Of a DNA stretch of 64,000 nt, positions 35,299 to 44,207 are shown one piece after another. A program made the position numbers and the translations under genes. Position 1 is the first letter of the stretch. Each line of letters starts with the position of its first letter. The notes under the pieces are model-generated. The model saw only the letters and a list, made by a program, of their open reading frames with translations, ran no database searches and was not told where the DNA came from. The DNA comes from Pricia antarctica (GTDB lineage: Bacteria > Bacteroidota > Bacteroidia > Flavobacteriales > Flavobacteriaceae): contig NZ_FNAO01000004.1 in assembly GCF_900101815.1 (NCBI RefSeq), positions 248,001-312,000 on the forward strand, given 5' to 3'.

Positions 35299-36729
35299 AT
35301 GGATAGCGAAGCCTACCATATTATTTTAGAATATATAAACCTTGTTTTTATGGGGTTTACGATAACCCTGTTTACGCTGTTTAGTATTATGGGCTATCTG
35401 TCTACCAAAAATTCAATCCACTATCGTAAAAAGAATAGTTTTGGCGACCTGTCGAAAGTCATGGCATCACCCTTGGCGCCGAGTATCACGATAATTGCAC
35501 CGGCCTATAATGAAGGGATGACCATCGTGGAGAATATACGTTCGCTCATGTCTCTGCGCTATGTCAATTACGAGGTTATGGTCGTTAACGACGGTAGTAA
35601 AGACGATACTCTACAAAAGATGATCGATGCGTACGACCTTGTCAAGGTCGAACAGGAAGTTGATCCCAACTGGCGCAACAAACCCATTCGGGGTATTTAT
35701 AAGTCACCACACCGTGCCTTTTCGAAACTGACCGTAATAGACAAAGAAAACGGAGGCAAATCAGACGCCCTAAATACGGGTATGATCCTGTCGACCAATC
35801 GTTACGTGGGCTGTATCGACGTAGATTGCCTCTTGCTGCCCGATGCGTTGCTTCATGTGGTGAAGGCCTTTTATCAACGTTCCGAAAAGCGGGTCATCGC
35901 CGTTGGCGGGGTTATCAGAGTAGCGAATTCCTGTGTGATCGAAGGCGGACAGTTAGAAGAGATACGACTGCCTAAAAACTGGTTGGCGCGGTTTCAACTT
36001 TTGGAATATACCCGTTCGTTCATTTTAGGAAGAATGGCCTGGGGCAGTATCGACAGCCTGCTCATCATTTCAGGTGCTTTTGGATTTTTTGATCGCGAAA
36101 TCGCGTTGGCCGTTGACGGTTACGATACGGGAACAGTAGGGGAGGACATGGAAATCGTATTCAAGATGCGACGGTATATGCACGATAACAAGACCCCGTA
36201 TACTGTTGAGTATATTCCAGATTCCCTGTGTTGGACCGAAGTGCCAGAAGATCTTAAAATCTTTATAAACCAGCGAGACCGATGGGCGAGAGGAAATCTG
36301 GAGACTCTTTTCAAGCATAAAGACATGTTCTTTAATTCCAGATACGGCCGCCTCGGATTGCTGAGTTATCCCTATTGGTTTTTTTATGAATGGCTGGCGC
36401 CCTTAATGGAGTTTTTCGGTTTTTTTACGGTTGTTGCATTTTATTATCTAGGCATCCTTAATTGGGATTTCTTTATCGCCATTACGGCCACTGTCTATCT
36501 GTTCTCTGTCATGTTCTCGTTCTACGCCATCCTTTGGGATGTTTACAGTTATAACGAATACAAAAAAACCAAGGACATTCTAATACTGATGTTCTGTGCC
36601 ATAATAGAGCCGCTGTTGTTCCACCCCATTGTGGTTTGGGCAGCGGTTAGGGGCAACTATAAAAAATTATTCAACATAAAATCCGGTTGGGGCTCGCAAG
36701 TGCGGAAGGGGTTTGCAAAGGCAACTTGA
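35299..36729 (+). CDS. Membrane family 2 glycosyltransferase (processive type)
   Basis: This 476-residue protein has an N-terminal membrane helix (about 10-32), a GT2 catalytic domain, and three to four C-terminal helices (about 360-455). Catalytic features are NDGSKDDT, the DVD metal motif (Asp174, Asp176), GEDMEI as the general-base region, and QRDRW (residues 325-329), the QxxRW motif of processive synthases such as cellulose, PNAG and hyaluronan synthases. It probably polymerises a sugar and moves it across the inner membrane. The sugar cannot be read from the sequence. E. coli YaiP, near YaiO, is a similar neighbour pair. Confidence 0.88.
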   Translation: MDSEAYHIILEYINLVFMGFTITLFTLFSIMGYLSTKNSIHYRKKNSFGDLSKVMASPLAPSITIIAPAYNEGMTIVENIRSLMSLRYVNYEVMVVNDGSKDDTLQKMIDAYDLVKVEQEVDPNWRNKPIRGIYKSPHRAFSKLTVIDKENGGKSDALNTGMILSTNRYVGCIDVDCLLLPDALLHVVKAFYQRSEKRVIAVGGVIRVANSCVIEGGQLEEIRLPKNWLARFQLLEYTRSFILGRMAWGSIDSLLIISGAFGFFDREIALAVDGYDTGTVGEDMEIVFKMRRYMHDNKTPYTVEYIPDSLCWTEVPEDLKIFINQRDRWARGNLETLFKHKDMFFNSRYGRLGLLSYPYWFFYEWLAPLMEFFGFFTVVAFYYLGILNWDFFIAITATVYLFSVMFSFYAILWDVYSYNEYKKTKDILILMFCAIIEPLLFHPIVVWAAVRGNYKKLFNIKSGWGSQVRKGFAKAT

Positions 36730-36854
36730 AGTCCGATATACAAGATAATAAGTTTAAGGTAGGGATAGGAATGATAGGAATATCAGTAAATAGTATTCCC
36801 TTAATGGAGGTTTACAACCAGTCAATACTGAATAATCAGTAATCAATAATCGAT

Positions 36855-39254
36855 TTGAATACCAGCCAATACGATAGATACACACTTAAGCAGTATACCC
36901 GATTGATTATTTCATTCTTGGGGTGCTTGTTAGTGCTTTCTATTTTTCAATATACCACCCTATACTTTAAGGGGGTAGTGGATATTATCTTCGGTTCCAG
37001 TTTCTTCATCGCTATCGTGCACCAAATAGGATTTGCTTCGATTGTGGGCGTCATTTTACTCTTTCCCTTTAACTTTTGGGAAAATCTTAGGCCGCGCTAT
37101 GGCTTTAATCTTGTGTTCGTCTTGCTTGTTATACTATTGATTATCGAGGCCCTGCTTATCAGTTATTATTGTACGGCCTTGGTGCCCCTGGGCTCTGACC
37201 TTTTGGGCTATAGTTTTGAGGATATAAAAATTACGATTGCCAATTCCGGGGGCGTATGGCTGTATGTTGCTATGGTTTTTGGGATAATTATCAGTATAGG
37301 ATTGTTCTTTGGATTGTACAAAACAACCTCAAAATACTACCATCACATCAGTAGGATGTATCCCTTTACGATCATCCTGTTCAGCCTGTTCATTATGACG
37401 CTCTTCGTTTCAGGGAAACCTATCAACCAGAACAAGACGCAGTATTTGGCGCTGAATCTTTATGAAACTTCTACAGAGGATACTTCCTACAATTCGGATG
37501 TGGAATATCCCTTGATCAAATCCCAAAATATCGAGAATACCCTTGGAGAATTTTTTGATCTCAAAGAGGAAACACCCAATATCGTCTTTATCATGGTCGA
37601 AGGACTGGGTAGGGATTTTATGGGCGAAGGCGCCGAATATGCAGGTTTTACCCCGTTTTTGGATTCCCTCAGCACAAAATCCCTCTACTGGGAAAATTGT
37701 TTGAGCAACGCGGGCCGCACGTTCGGGGTGCTTCCCTCATTGATAGGATCCTTGCCTTTCGGGAAAAGCGGATTTATGGAGCTGGAAAAATATCCCAATA
37801 AACTGACCCTATACAGTATTTTAAAGAATAACGGATACCGAACTTCATTCTATCAGGGCACCAACAGCTCTTTTGACAATGTCGACCGCTTCTTGCGCAG
37901 CGAGAATGTGGATTTTGTTTTGGATAAATCCGGATTCGGGAATCAATTCACCATGCAGGCCGAAGACGCAGCGGGTTCGTCATGGGGCTATCCCGATAGG
38001 GAGCTTTTCAAGAAAAGTATGAGTCTTTCCCGCGAAGCAGGGCAACCTCGAATGGAGGTATATATGACCATTAGTACTCATGAACCTTTCATCCCACCGC
38101 AACAGGATTTTTATGAGCGAAAGGTAGAGAAGATTTTATCCAAAGGCAACCATAGGGGAAAGATCAAGAACGTTATCGAAAAGAACAAGAATGTTTTTGC
38201 AACCCTGTTATACACCGATGAGGCCTTAAAATACGTTTTTGATGCCTACAAAAACCAGCCGGACTACGACAATACAATTTTTATAGTGACGGGCGACCAC
38301 AGGCTGATTCCCATTCCCCAGCGTAACAATCTGAGCCGTTTTCATGTGCCACTGATCATGTACAGTCCGCTTTTGAAATCCACCAAGAAAATGAGTGCGG
38401 TCAACTCCCATTTTGATGTCACCCCGACCTTGTTGGCAATGCTACAGAGCACATACGAACTGAAAATGCCCAAAAAAGTGGCGTGGATGGGGGGTGCCTT
38501 GGATACACAGGCCGAGTTTCGATCTACAAAGGATATTCCTTTGATGCGTAATAAAAATGAATTGAAGGAATTTATCAGTGCCGAAAAAATGTATTCCGAT
38601 GGGTCGGTATATGCCATCGATAAAAATATGGATCTAGGAAGTTCTTTCGGCGGCTCAAAGGCGGAATCGAAGTTGGAAAACTTCAAATCGATGAACGCCT
38701 ATGTAACTACCAATGATAAAATTATACCAGACAGCCTTGCCATTTTCAGGGTTCAAAAGGAAAAGTTTACCGACAGTGAAACCGTATGGATCAATAGTGT
38801 CTATAACGGACAGAATTTTGATAAAATTTATTTTATTGCCCGCCAGCTTGCGTTCGATAAAGAATACGACAAATCATTACTGTTATGCCGTTATATACTT
38901 TCGGAAGCGCCGAGTCATATTGACACCAAAATATTATCAGGGCGCGTAAATGTTTGGAGTGGTGACTACAACAGAAGTATCGAGATACTAAAAGACTGTA
39001 TACATATGAATCCAAATTATATTGATTCGTATGCGGCCTTGTTCGATGTTTATTTTTGGTCGGGGAGAATTAAAGAAGCCCTAGAACTGATTGAAACCGT
39101 AGAGCAAAATAGTTCTGGTGTTGAGGCTATTACCGATAAAATTGAGCGGGCAAGAAACGAAGCTAAAAAAGCGGGAGTGGTCTTGGACAAAACAAATGGA
39201 ACTATCGAAGAAAATCCAACTAGCGAAACCGCTGACAATTCATTCGAAGAATAA
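36855..39254 (+). CDS. LtaS-like phosphotransferase with C-terminal TPR module
   Basis: The 799-residue protein has about five N-terminal membrane helices (residues 15-185) and a periplasmic alkaline-phosphatase/sulfatase-type domain of the lipoteichoic acid synthase family. Glu249 (VEGLGRD), Thr289 (GRTFG), and Asp481-His482 (TGDHR) correspond to the LtaS metal and nucleophile residues. A TPR module (about 655-760) is attached at the C-terminus, which is unusual for LtaS. The TTG at 36855 keeps the first helix. The enzyme probably adds phosphoglycerol or a similar phospho-substituent to the polysaccharide. It overlaps the YaiO-like gene by one base. Confidence 0.82.
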   Translation: MNTSQYDRYTLKQYTRLIISFLGCLLVLSIFQYTTLYFKGVVDIIFGSSFFIAIVHQIGFASIVGVILLFPFNFWENLRPRYGFNLVFVLLVILLIIEALLISYYCTALVPLGSDLLGYSFEDIKITIANSGGVWLYVAMVFGIIISIGLFFGLYKTTSKYYHHISRMYPFTIILFSLFIMTLFVSGKPINQNKTQYLALNLYETSTEDTSYNSDVEYPLIKSQNIENTLGEFFDLKEETPNIVFIMVEGLGRDFMGEGAEYAGFTPFLDSLSTKSLYWENCLSNAGRTFGVLPSLIGSLPFGKSGFMELEKYPNKLTLYSILKNNGYRTSFYQGTNSSFDNVDRFLRSENVDFVLDKSGFGNQFTMQAEDAAGSSWGYPDRELFKKSMSLSREAGQPRMEVYMTISTHEPFIPPQQDFYERKVEKILSKGNHRGKIKNVIEKNKNVFATLLYTDEALKYVFDAYKNQPDYDNTIFIVTGDHRLIPIPQRNNLSRFHVPLIMYSPLLKSTKKMSAVNSHFDVTPTLLAMLQSTYELKMPKKVAWMGGALDTQAEFRSTKDIPLMRNKNELKEFISAEKMYSDGSVYAIDKNMDLGSSFGGSKAESKLENFKSMNAYVTTNDKIIPDSLAIFRVQKEKFTDSETVWINSVYNGQNFDKIYFIARQLAFDKEYDKSLLLCRYILSEAPSHIDTKILSGRVNVWSGDYNRSIEILKDCIHMNPNYIDSYAALFDVYFWSGRIKEALELIETVEQNSSGVEAITDKIERARNEAKKAGVVLDKTNGTIEENPTSETADNSFEE

Positions 39255-40489
39255 TGCAAATAAAAACTATACGTGCTTTTCTGTTCTTCGCCCTTCTGTG
39301 CCTTTGGGGTAGGGCACAGGAAGTTAAATATATCGGCAATCCAGATACTTCTTATTTTACGGCCCGCAGTCTAGCATTTGATGGCCAACGCGAAATGGCC
39401 CGCGATACCTTGAAACGAATTCTCACCAAATATCCCAATTATTCAGATGTCCGAAGTTTATTGGCCAGCACCTATAGTTGGGACGGGAAATATGATGATG
39501 CCCGGGCACAATTCAACCGCATAACCTCATCGGAACGCGAAAACAAGGAAGTTTGGGTTGCGGCCATAAAAAATGAGATCTACGCCGAAGACTACTATAT
39601 CGCCCTAGGTCTGGCCAACAAAGCTTTGTTGTATCTAAAGGCCGATGCCGATGTCGAGGCATTGAAAAAACGAGCTCTGGCAAACCTTGATGAAAAAGAA
39701 ATAATCCCCTCCGATACGACGGTTACGGCAGTAAAAGATCCCGAAGAATCCAAAATCCTAAAAAATACCGTGTCGATTGCCAATTCCGTCGAAATTTTCG
39801 ATATCGTGTACGAGCCCATGATCTACTCTAGCCTCAGTTATAGTAGGAAGACCAGCGCAGGAAGCATCATCCCCAGAATCAATTACGCCAACCGTTTCGA
39901 AACCCATGGCTTACAATTTGAACTGGATTTTTATCCCAAATTATCTAAAACCTTTTATGCCTATCTGAATTATGGGTATTCCCATGCTTCTATTTTCCCC
40001 GATCATCGGGTTGGGGCAGAGCTATATGCGAATTTGCCAAAAGCCTTTGAAACCTCATTTGGGGTGCGTTATTTGGACTTTACCACGACAAAGGCAACCG
40101 TATTTACAGGGTCCCTGGGGCTCTATCGAGGCAACTATTACTTTTCGTTACGGCCTTACGTCACGCCACAGGACAATGGCGATGTGAGTTTGTCCGGAGG
40201 CCTGTTGGTGCGGAAATATTTAAAGGACGGCGACAACTATTTAGGGATAAACGTGGGCATGGGATATTCTCCCGAACTAAAGCAATTCAGGGAAGGCGAT
40301 GAACTGTTGGCTGAGACCTTGCTTTTCATTGAATCACAACGTCTGGGCTTCCAATACCAGTTTACCGGCAAGGTAAGTCCCAATACTTACAACGTGAACC
40401 TAGGGGTCACTCGCCAAGAACTGGTCTTCGATTCCGGAAGCTTTGCCTGGTCCGTTTCCGCAGGGCTTACGTATCAAGTGAAGTTCTGA
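39254..40489 (+). CDS. YaiO-family TPR/outer-membrane beta-barrel protein
   Basis: This 411-residue protein starts with a signal peptide (FLFFALLCLWGRAQ). A periplasmic TPR domain (about residues 30-150) follows, then a linker and a beta-barrel (about 180-411) of alternating amphipathic strands. It ends in Phe (TYQVKF), the usual signal for outer-membrane insertion. The layout matches YaiO-type and PgaA-type exporters, where TPRs bind polymer or enzymes and the barrel exports it. The TPR part resembles that of the preceding LtaS-like protein. Its start overlaps the previous stop (TAATG). Confidence 0.85.
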   Translation: MQIKTIRAFLFFALLCLWGRAQEVKYIGNPDTSYFTARSLAFDGQREMARDTLKRILTKYPNYSDVRSLLASTYSWDGKYDDARAQFNRITSSERENKEVWVAAIKNEIYAEDYYIALGLANKALLYLKADADVEALKKRALANLDEKEIIPSDTTVTAVKDPEESKILKNTVSIANSVEIFDIVYEPMIYSSLSYSRKTSAGSIIPRINYANRFETHGLQFELDFYPKLSKTFYAYLNYGYSHASIFPDHRVGAELYANLPKAFETSFGVRYLDFTTTKATVFTGSLGLYRGNYYFSLRPYVTPQDNGDVSLSGGLLVRKYLKDGDNYLGINVGMGYSPELKQFREGDELLAETLLFIESQRLGFQYQFTGKVSPNTYNVNLGVTRQELVFDSGSFAWSVSAGLTYQVKF

Positions 40490-40690
40490 TACTATAAATT
40501 TCTTCATTAAAATTTCCTGACAATTCAACACCTTACAGGATTAACAACGTTTACAACAAAATTTTAAGGTTACACCACAATTAATTGTAATCATTGGGAG
40601 TATTGAATAAGTTTACTTCATCAAATAAATACAGCGACCCAAATCGCTCCCAAAATCGAAAATTAATCCAACAACTTAACCTACGTATTT

Positions 40691-40789
40691 ATGCTTTACG
40701 ACACTTACGGAGAAGAGTACCTAGCCTTCTTACAAGACCTCAACGAAATCTTAAGTCTCAACGAATTGGTGGAGTTGGATTACATGTAG
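40691..40789 (+). CDS. Small ORF A, first of two related peptides
   Basis: This 32-residue acidic ORF contains YLAFLQDLNEILSLNE and ends at TAG 40787-40789. It shares the pattern YL-x-F, LN-x-IL, E, L-x-Y with small ORF B. Both are preceded by a similar AACCTA...TT stretch before the ATG, which suggests duplication of coding and upstream sequence. After the TAG the frame stays open into ORF B. No known family is recognised. It may be a small signalling or toxin-like peptide, or a decayed longer ORF. Confidence 0.5.
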   Translation: MLYDTYGEEYLAFLQDLNEILSLNELVELDYM

Positions 40790-40846
40790 TACTGGAAACG
40801 GTGCAGAGTCCCAAACCCAAATCCCCAATTTTTAAAACCTACTGTT

Positions 40847-40948
40847 ATGGCAAATCAAAATCCTGATAATGCAGATTATCTACACTTTATCGCAACCCTG
40901 AACGATATACTTTCTAGGGAAGAAATCGGAAAATTAAATTATTCTTAG
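40847..40948 (+). CDS. Small ORF B, second of two related peptides
   Basis: This 33-residue ORF contains YLHFIATLNDILSREE and KLNY, aligning with ORF A without gaps over about 25 residues. It lies in the same reading frame as A, 57 bases after A's amber codon, with no stop between. It is followed by three copies of an 8-base TTAGTGTT unit and a strong terminator. It precedes the convergent orphan TssD gene. Function is unknown. The parallel with A argues that both are translated. Confidence 0.5.
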   Translation: MANQNPDNADYLHFIATLNDILSREEIGKLNYS

Positions 40949-40971
40949 TGTTTTAGTGTTTTAGTGTTTAC
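40946..40971. repeat. Short tandem repeat, three copies of TTAGTGTT
   Basis: Three 8-base copies follow the stop of small ORF B directly. They may arise from slippage. No function can be inferred. Confidence 0.6.
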
Positions 40972-40995
40972 TTGTTTTCAGTGAATCAGTTGTTT

Positions 40996-41024
40996 AAAAG
41001 GAGGCCTTGATGGCCTCCTTTTTT
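40996..41024. terminator. Strong bidirectional terminator between small ORFs and tssD
   Basis: AAAAGGAGGCC (40996-41006) and GGCCTCCTTTT (41012-41022) form a perfect 11-bp stem with a five-base loop and a T run. The T run overlaps the stop codon of the minus-strand tssD gene. Confidence 0.88.
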
Positions 41025-41412
41025 ATGCCCCCCAATGATTATCAAAAGTCATATCCCCAATCTTTAAGCTCTTGGCGGAAATTACGATACGTTGCTGTAG
41101 CGGCGAATCATCTATGGCGTCAAATTCCACTTCAAGGTTTACACAATACGCCTTTTCAAAGATGACCTCTTGCAATCTCGACATGGCGTCACGTTTGTAG
41201 AAGACGATACTACCGTTCTTGGTCTGGTCGGGAGAGGACATCCAGTGGAGCAGGTCATAGCTGCCATCGGCTTCTATGGTGACCCTAATCCGGCCGCCGA
41301 TAGGTCTGGCGGATGGTTTGCCAGTGCCGTCCATGGGCTGTTCGAAATTGTACAGGCAATGTAATATATTATATTGTTTTCCGTCTAGGAGAAGTTTGGC
41401 TAAAAATGACAT
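41023..41412 (-). CDS. TssD/Hcp-like tube protein (orphan)
   Basis: This 129-residue protein resembles TssD, the Hcp-like tube protein of the Bacteroidetes-specific type VI secretion system: FLAKLLLDGKQYNILHC at the start, GKPSARPIGGRIRVTIE, and SIVFYKRDAM further on. Hcp proteins stack in rings to form the inner tube and often carry effectors. No other tss genes are in the window, so this is an orphan copy, either serving a system elsewhere or delivering its own cargo. A tssD-type gene next to two novel small ORFs is notable. Confidence 0.85.
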   Translation of the reverse strand: MSFLAKLLLDGKQYNILHCLYNFEQPMDGTGKPSARPIGGRIRVTIEADGSYDLLHWMSSPDQTKNGSIVFYKRDAMSRLQEVIFEKAYCVNLEVEFDAIDDSPLQQRIVISAKSLKIGDMTFDNHWGA

Positions 41413-41561
41413 AATAAAAGGGAGTTAAGGGGTTAAAAATGGTAAGGGTTTATGGGACAACTATTAAAATAATTTTTTAACTTTTGGATAGCTTCGACGT
41501 GTAGCATTTCAGTAGGAAACGCTTATCCAGACATATAACGTTTTAGGATAGCATTTCATAT

Positions 41562-41595
41562 AAAAAGGGAGACCATTTTCATGGACTCCCTTTTT
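41562..41595. terminator. Terminator downstream of rpoD
   Basis: AAAAAGGGAG (41562-41571) pairs with CTCCCTTTTT (41586-41595). An inner CCAT/ATGG stem extends it across one A-A mismatch. It lies downstream of rpoD on the minus strand. Confidence 0.8.
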
Positions 41596-41681
41596 AAATT
41601 TCCAATTATATGAAGCATAATCCGCCGATATTCGCAACGGTTGGCCATCAAAAGTGATTAGCGTGCTGTTAACTCGGCGTG

Positions 41682-42545
41682 TTATCCAAGATAGGTCTTC
41701 AGTAGTTTACTTCTTGAATTATGACGTAGTTTCCTGATGGCCTTTTCACGAATCTGTCGTACCCTCTCGCGTGTCAGGTCAAAAGTTTGTCCGATTTCCG
41801 CAAGGGTCATTGACTGTTGGTCGCCAATACCATAATAAAGCTTTACTACATCGGCTTCCCTTGGGGATAAGGTCTCCAGAGCACGGTTGATTTCCGTGTT
41901 AAGGGACTGCTGCATCAACAATTTATCAGGCCTTGGTGATTCTCCCGAACGCAAAACGTCGTAAAGGTTGGAATCTTCTCCTTCGCGCAGCGGCGCATCC
42001 ATCGATACGTGGCGTCCGGAGTTTTTGATGGACTGCTTCACCTCGCTCACGGTCATTTCCAATTCCTTGGCAATTTCCTCTGCGGATGGCGGACGTTCGT
42101 GTGCCTGCTCCAAATAGGAAAAGGTTTTTTTGATTTTATTGATCGAACCGATTTTGTTCAACGGAAGCCTAACGACACGGGATTGTTCCGCAAGTGCCTG
42201 AAGAATGGACTGACGGATCCACCAGACCGCATACGAGATAAACTTAAATCCGCGCGTTTCGTCGAAGCGCTTGGCTGCTTTTACCAATCCCAAATTGCCC
42301 TCGTTGATCAAATCGGGAAGTTTCAGACCTTGGTTTTGGTACTGTTTGGCCACAGAAACCACAAAACGTAAGTTTGCAGTAGTCAATTTTTCAAGGGCGA
42401 GCTGATCCCCTGCACGAATTCGCTGTGCCAATTCTACCTCCTCGGAGGCATTAATCAGATCGATTTTACTGATATCCTGCAAGTACTTGTCCAACGATTT
42501 TGATTCCCGGTTTGTTACCTGCTTGATAATCTTTAGTTGCCTCAT
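41682..42545 (-). CDS. rpoD: Primary sigma factor RpoD/SigA (short Bacteroidetes form)
   Basis: This 287-residue sigma-70 factor lacks the long N-terminal region of proteobacterial RpoD, as is normal for the Bacteroidetes primary sigma factor. Region 2 reads [17 protein letters not shown] and [13 protein letters not shown], region 3 [13 protein letters not shown], and region 4.2 the helix-turn-helix [28 protein letters not shown]. It recognises the TAnnTTTG type promoters seen elsewhere in the window (established for the phylum). It is encoded alone with its own terminator. Confidence 0.95.
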   Translation of the reverse strand: MRQLKIIKQVTNRESKSLDKYLQDISKIDLINASEEVELAQRIRAGDQLALEKLTTANLRFVVSVAKQYQNQGLKLPDLINEGNLGLVKAAKRFDETRGFKFISYAVWWIRQSILQALAEQSRVVRLPLNKIGSINKIKKTFSYLEQAHERPPSAEEIAKELEMTVSEVKQSIKNSGRHVSMDAPLREGEDSNLYDVLRSGESPRPDKLLMQQSLNTEINRALETLSPREADVVKLYYGIGDQQSMTLAEIGQTFDLTRERVRQIREKAIRKLRHNSRSKLLKTYLG

Positions 42546-42708
42546 ATGTACATTTTGGATTTAGGAGTTCTACAAGAGAGTAGTATACAGCTTAATTCTG
42601 TCTTTTCCAAAAAGATGTAGGTATTGTTATACAATATTTATGAGAAGTTTAAGGACTTTTGGATAAAACACCCCAAATTTCGATACATTGCAATCCCCAA
42701 ACCAATAC

Positions 42709-43218
42709 ATGAGCAAGCGCGAACTTAAGAAGTACCTCTCTGAATTAAAGAAGGATGCCGTTGAAGAGCAGCTGCTCGATCTCTACAGTCGGTTTCCCGT
42801 GGTAAAGGAGTATTATGATTTTATCTTTAATCCCAAAGAGGATAAGCTGTTACAAGAGGCAAAAACCAAAATATCGAACGAATATTTTCCCGTAAAACGT
42901 AGAAAGCCAAAAGCGCGGCGTTCCGTGGCTCAGAAGTATATCAAATATTTTATCAAGTTGGGCGTCGAACCCCATATTATTGCCGATGTCATGGTATTCA
43001 ATCTTGAGATCGCCCAGGCCTTCGCCAAGGATAGAAATGTGCCGGATGCCTTTTTTAAAAGTATGTTGAATTCCTTTGAACAAGCGGTACAGTATGTTGC
43101 CCTTAACGGACTTTTGTTCGATTTCAAAGAAAGGATTTTAAGCATTTATCAAGAAACGCAGGACCAGGATTGGTTGTTCGGGGAAGGTTTTTCGAGGGTG
43201 TTGGATAGTATTGATTGA
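42709..43218 (+). CDS. DUF6155-family protein
   Basis: This 169-residue helical, basic protein begins SKRELKKYLSELKKDAVEEQ. It carries DLYSRFPVVKEYYDF, FNPKEDKLLQEAKTKIS and YFPVKRRKPKARRS, which match a conserved flavobacterial family (DUF6155). Function is not known. ATG 42709 was chosen because homology starts there, although an in-frame TTG-type start lies at 42688. It is divergent from rpoD with about 160 bp between. Confidence 0.7.
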   Translation: MSKRELKKYLSELKKDAVEEQLLDLYSRFPVVKEYYDFIFNPKEDKLLQEAKTKISNEYFPVKRRKPKARRSVAQKYIKYFIKLGVEPHIIADVMVFNLEIAQAFAKDRNVPDAFFKSMLNSFEQAVQYVALNGLLFDFKERILSIYQETQDQDWLFGEGFSRVLDSID

Positions 43219-43270
43219 GATTCAACTAATTTTAACCGATGAATAATAGTTTCGGACTTTAACAGAAAAA

Positions 43271-44200
43271 ATGGCATTAGTAGTTATAAGACAGGATGGT
43301 AAAATAGATTTTTGGAAAGAAGCCCTAATGGCGGAATCTCCCGAATTGCAGGTGTATGGCTATTTGGAAGACCATCCAAAGGATAACATAGAGATGGCCT
43401 TGGTCTGGAAACATCCCCAAGGAAGCTTGGCCAACTATCCCAATTTAAAATTGATCGCTTCGAACGGGGCAGGGGTGGACTTCATCTTCAAAGATCCCGA
43501 TGTGCCCGAAGGCATTCCCATTACGCGTATTGTTGATACGAAGTTGGCCGAAGATATGTCCGAACACGTGTTGGCGGTCATTTTAAGCCATCTCAAAAAT
43601 TTGGATACCTACAAACTACAGCAGACGCAAGGCATCTGGAAGCCAAGAAATTACTATCGCATCTCCGATTTTACCGTGGGTATCATGGGCCTGGGAGAGC
43701 TGGGCCGGGTTTTAGCCAAAGATTTGGTTCGGTTCGGGTTTAAGGTGCAGGGCTGGGCGAACTCCCATAAATCCATCGAAAATGTAAAAACCTTTGCCGG
43801 AGATAAAGAACTATCCGGATTTTTGTCATCCTCCGAAATACTGGTCTGTCTTTTGCCCTTGACGAATAAAACGACCGGTATTTTAAACATATCCCTTTTT
43901 GAACAATTACCAAAAAATGCGTTTGTCATCAACGTAGCCCGTGGAGGTCATCTTGTGGATGATGATCTGATTTCAATGCTGGATAGCGGACATCTTTCCG
44001 GTGCAGGACTCGATGTTTATCATCAAGAACCCCTGCCGGCAACGCATCCATTTTGGCAGCACGAAAAAATACACATGACACCGCACTACGCAAGTGTTTC
44101 GGACCCGAAATTCGTAGTGCCACAAATTTTGGAAAATTATAGGCGCATGAAGGCCGGTAAACCTTTAATTAACAAGATTTCTAGGGACAAGGGATACTAA
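43271..44200 (+). CDS. 2-hydroxyacid dehydrogenase (glyoxylate/hydroxypyruvate reductase A-like)
   Basis: This 309-residue NAD(P)-dependent D-2-hydroxyacid dehydrogenase has the Rossmann signature GIMGLGELGRVLAKDL, LLPLTNKTTGILN, INVARGGHLVDDDL, and the catalytic His in MTPHYASVSDP. It resembles GhrA, which reduces glyoxylate and hydroxypyruvate. It is convergent with the Ada-like gene, only seven bases away. Confidence 0.88.
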   Translation: MALVVIRQDGKIDFWKEALMAESPELQVYGYLEDHPKDNIEMALVWKHPQGSLANYPNLKLIASNGAGVDFIFKDPDVPEGIPITRIVDTKLAEDMSEHVLAVILSHLKNLDTYKLQQTQGIWKPRNYYRISDFTVGIMGLGELGRVLAKDLVRFGFKVQGWANSHKSIENVKTFAGDKELSGFLSSSEILVCLLPLTNKTTGILNISLFEQLPKNAFVINVARGGHLVDDDLISMLDSGHLSGAGLDVYHQEPLPATHPFWQHEKIHMTPHYASVSDPKFVVPQILENYRRMKAGKPLINKISRDKGY

Positions 44201-44207
44201 AATATGG

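Noticed and set aside
40594-40866. A 90-residue ORF overlapping the micro-ORFs in another frame
   Set aside because: It has a non-ATG start and a low-complexity, basic composition. The alternative frame contains two mutually similar peptides and is preferred.
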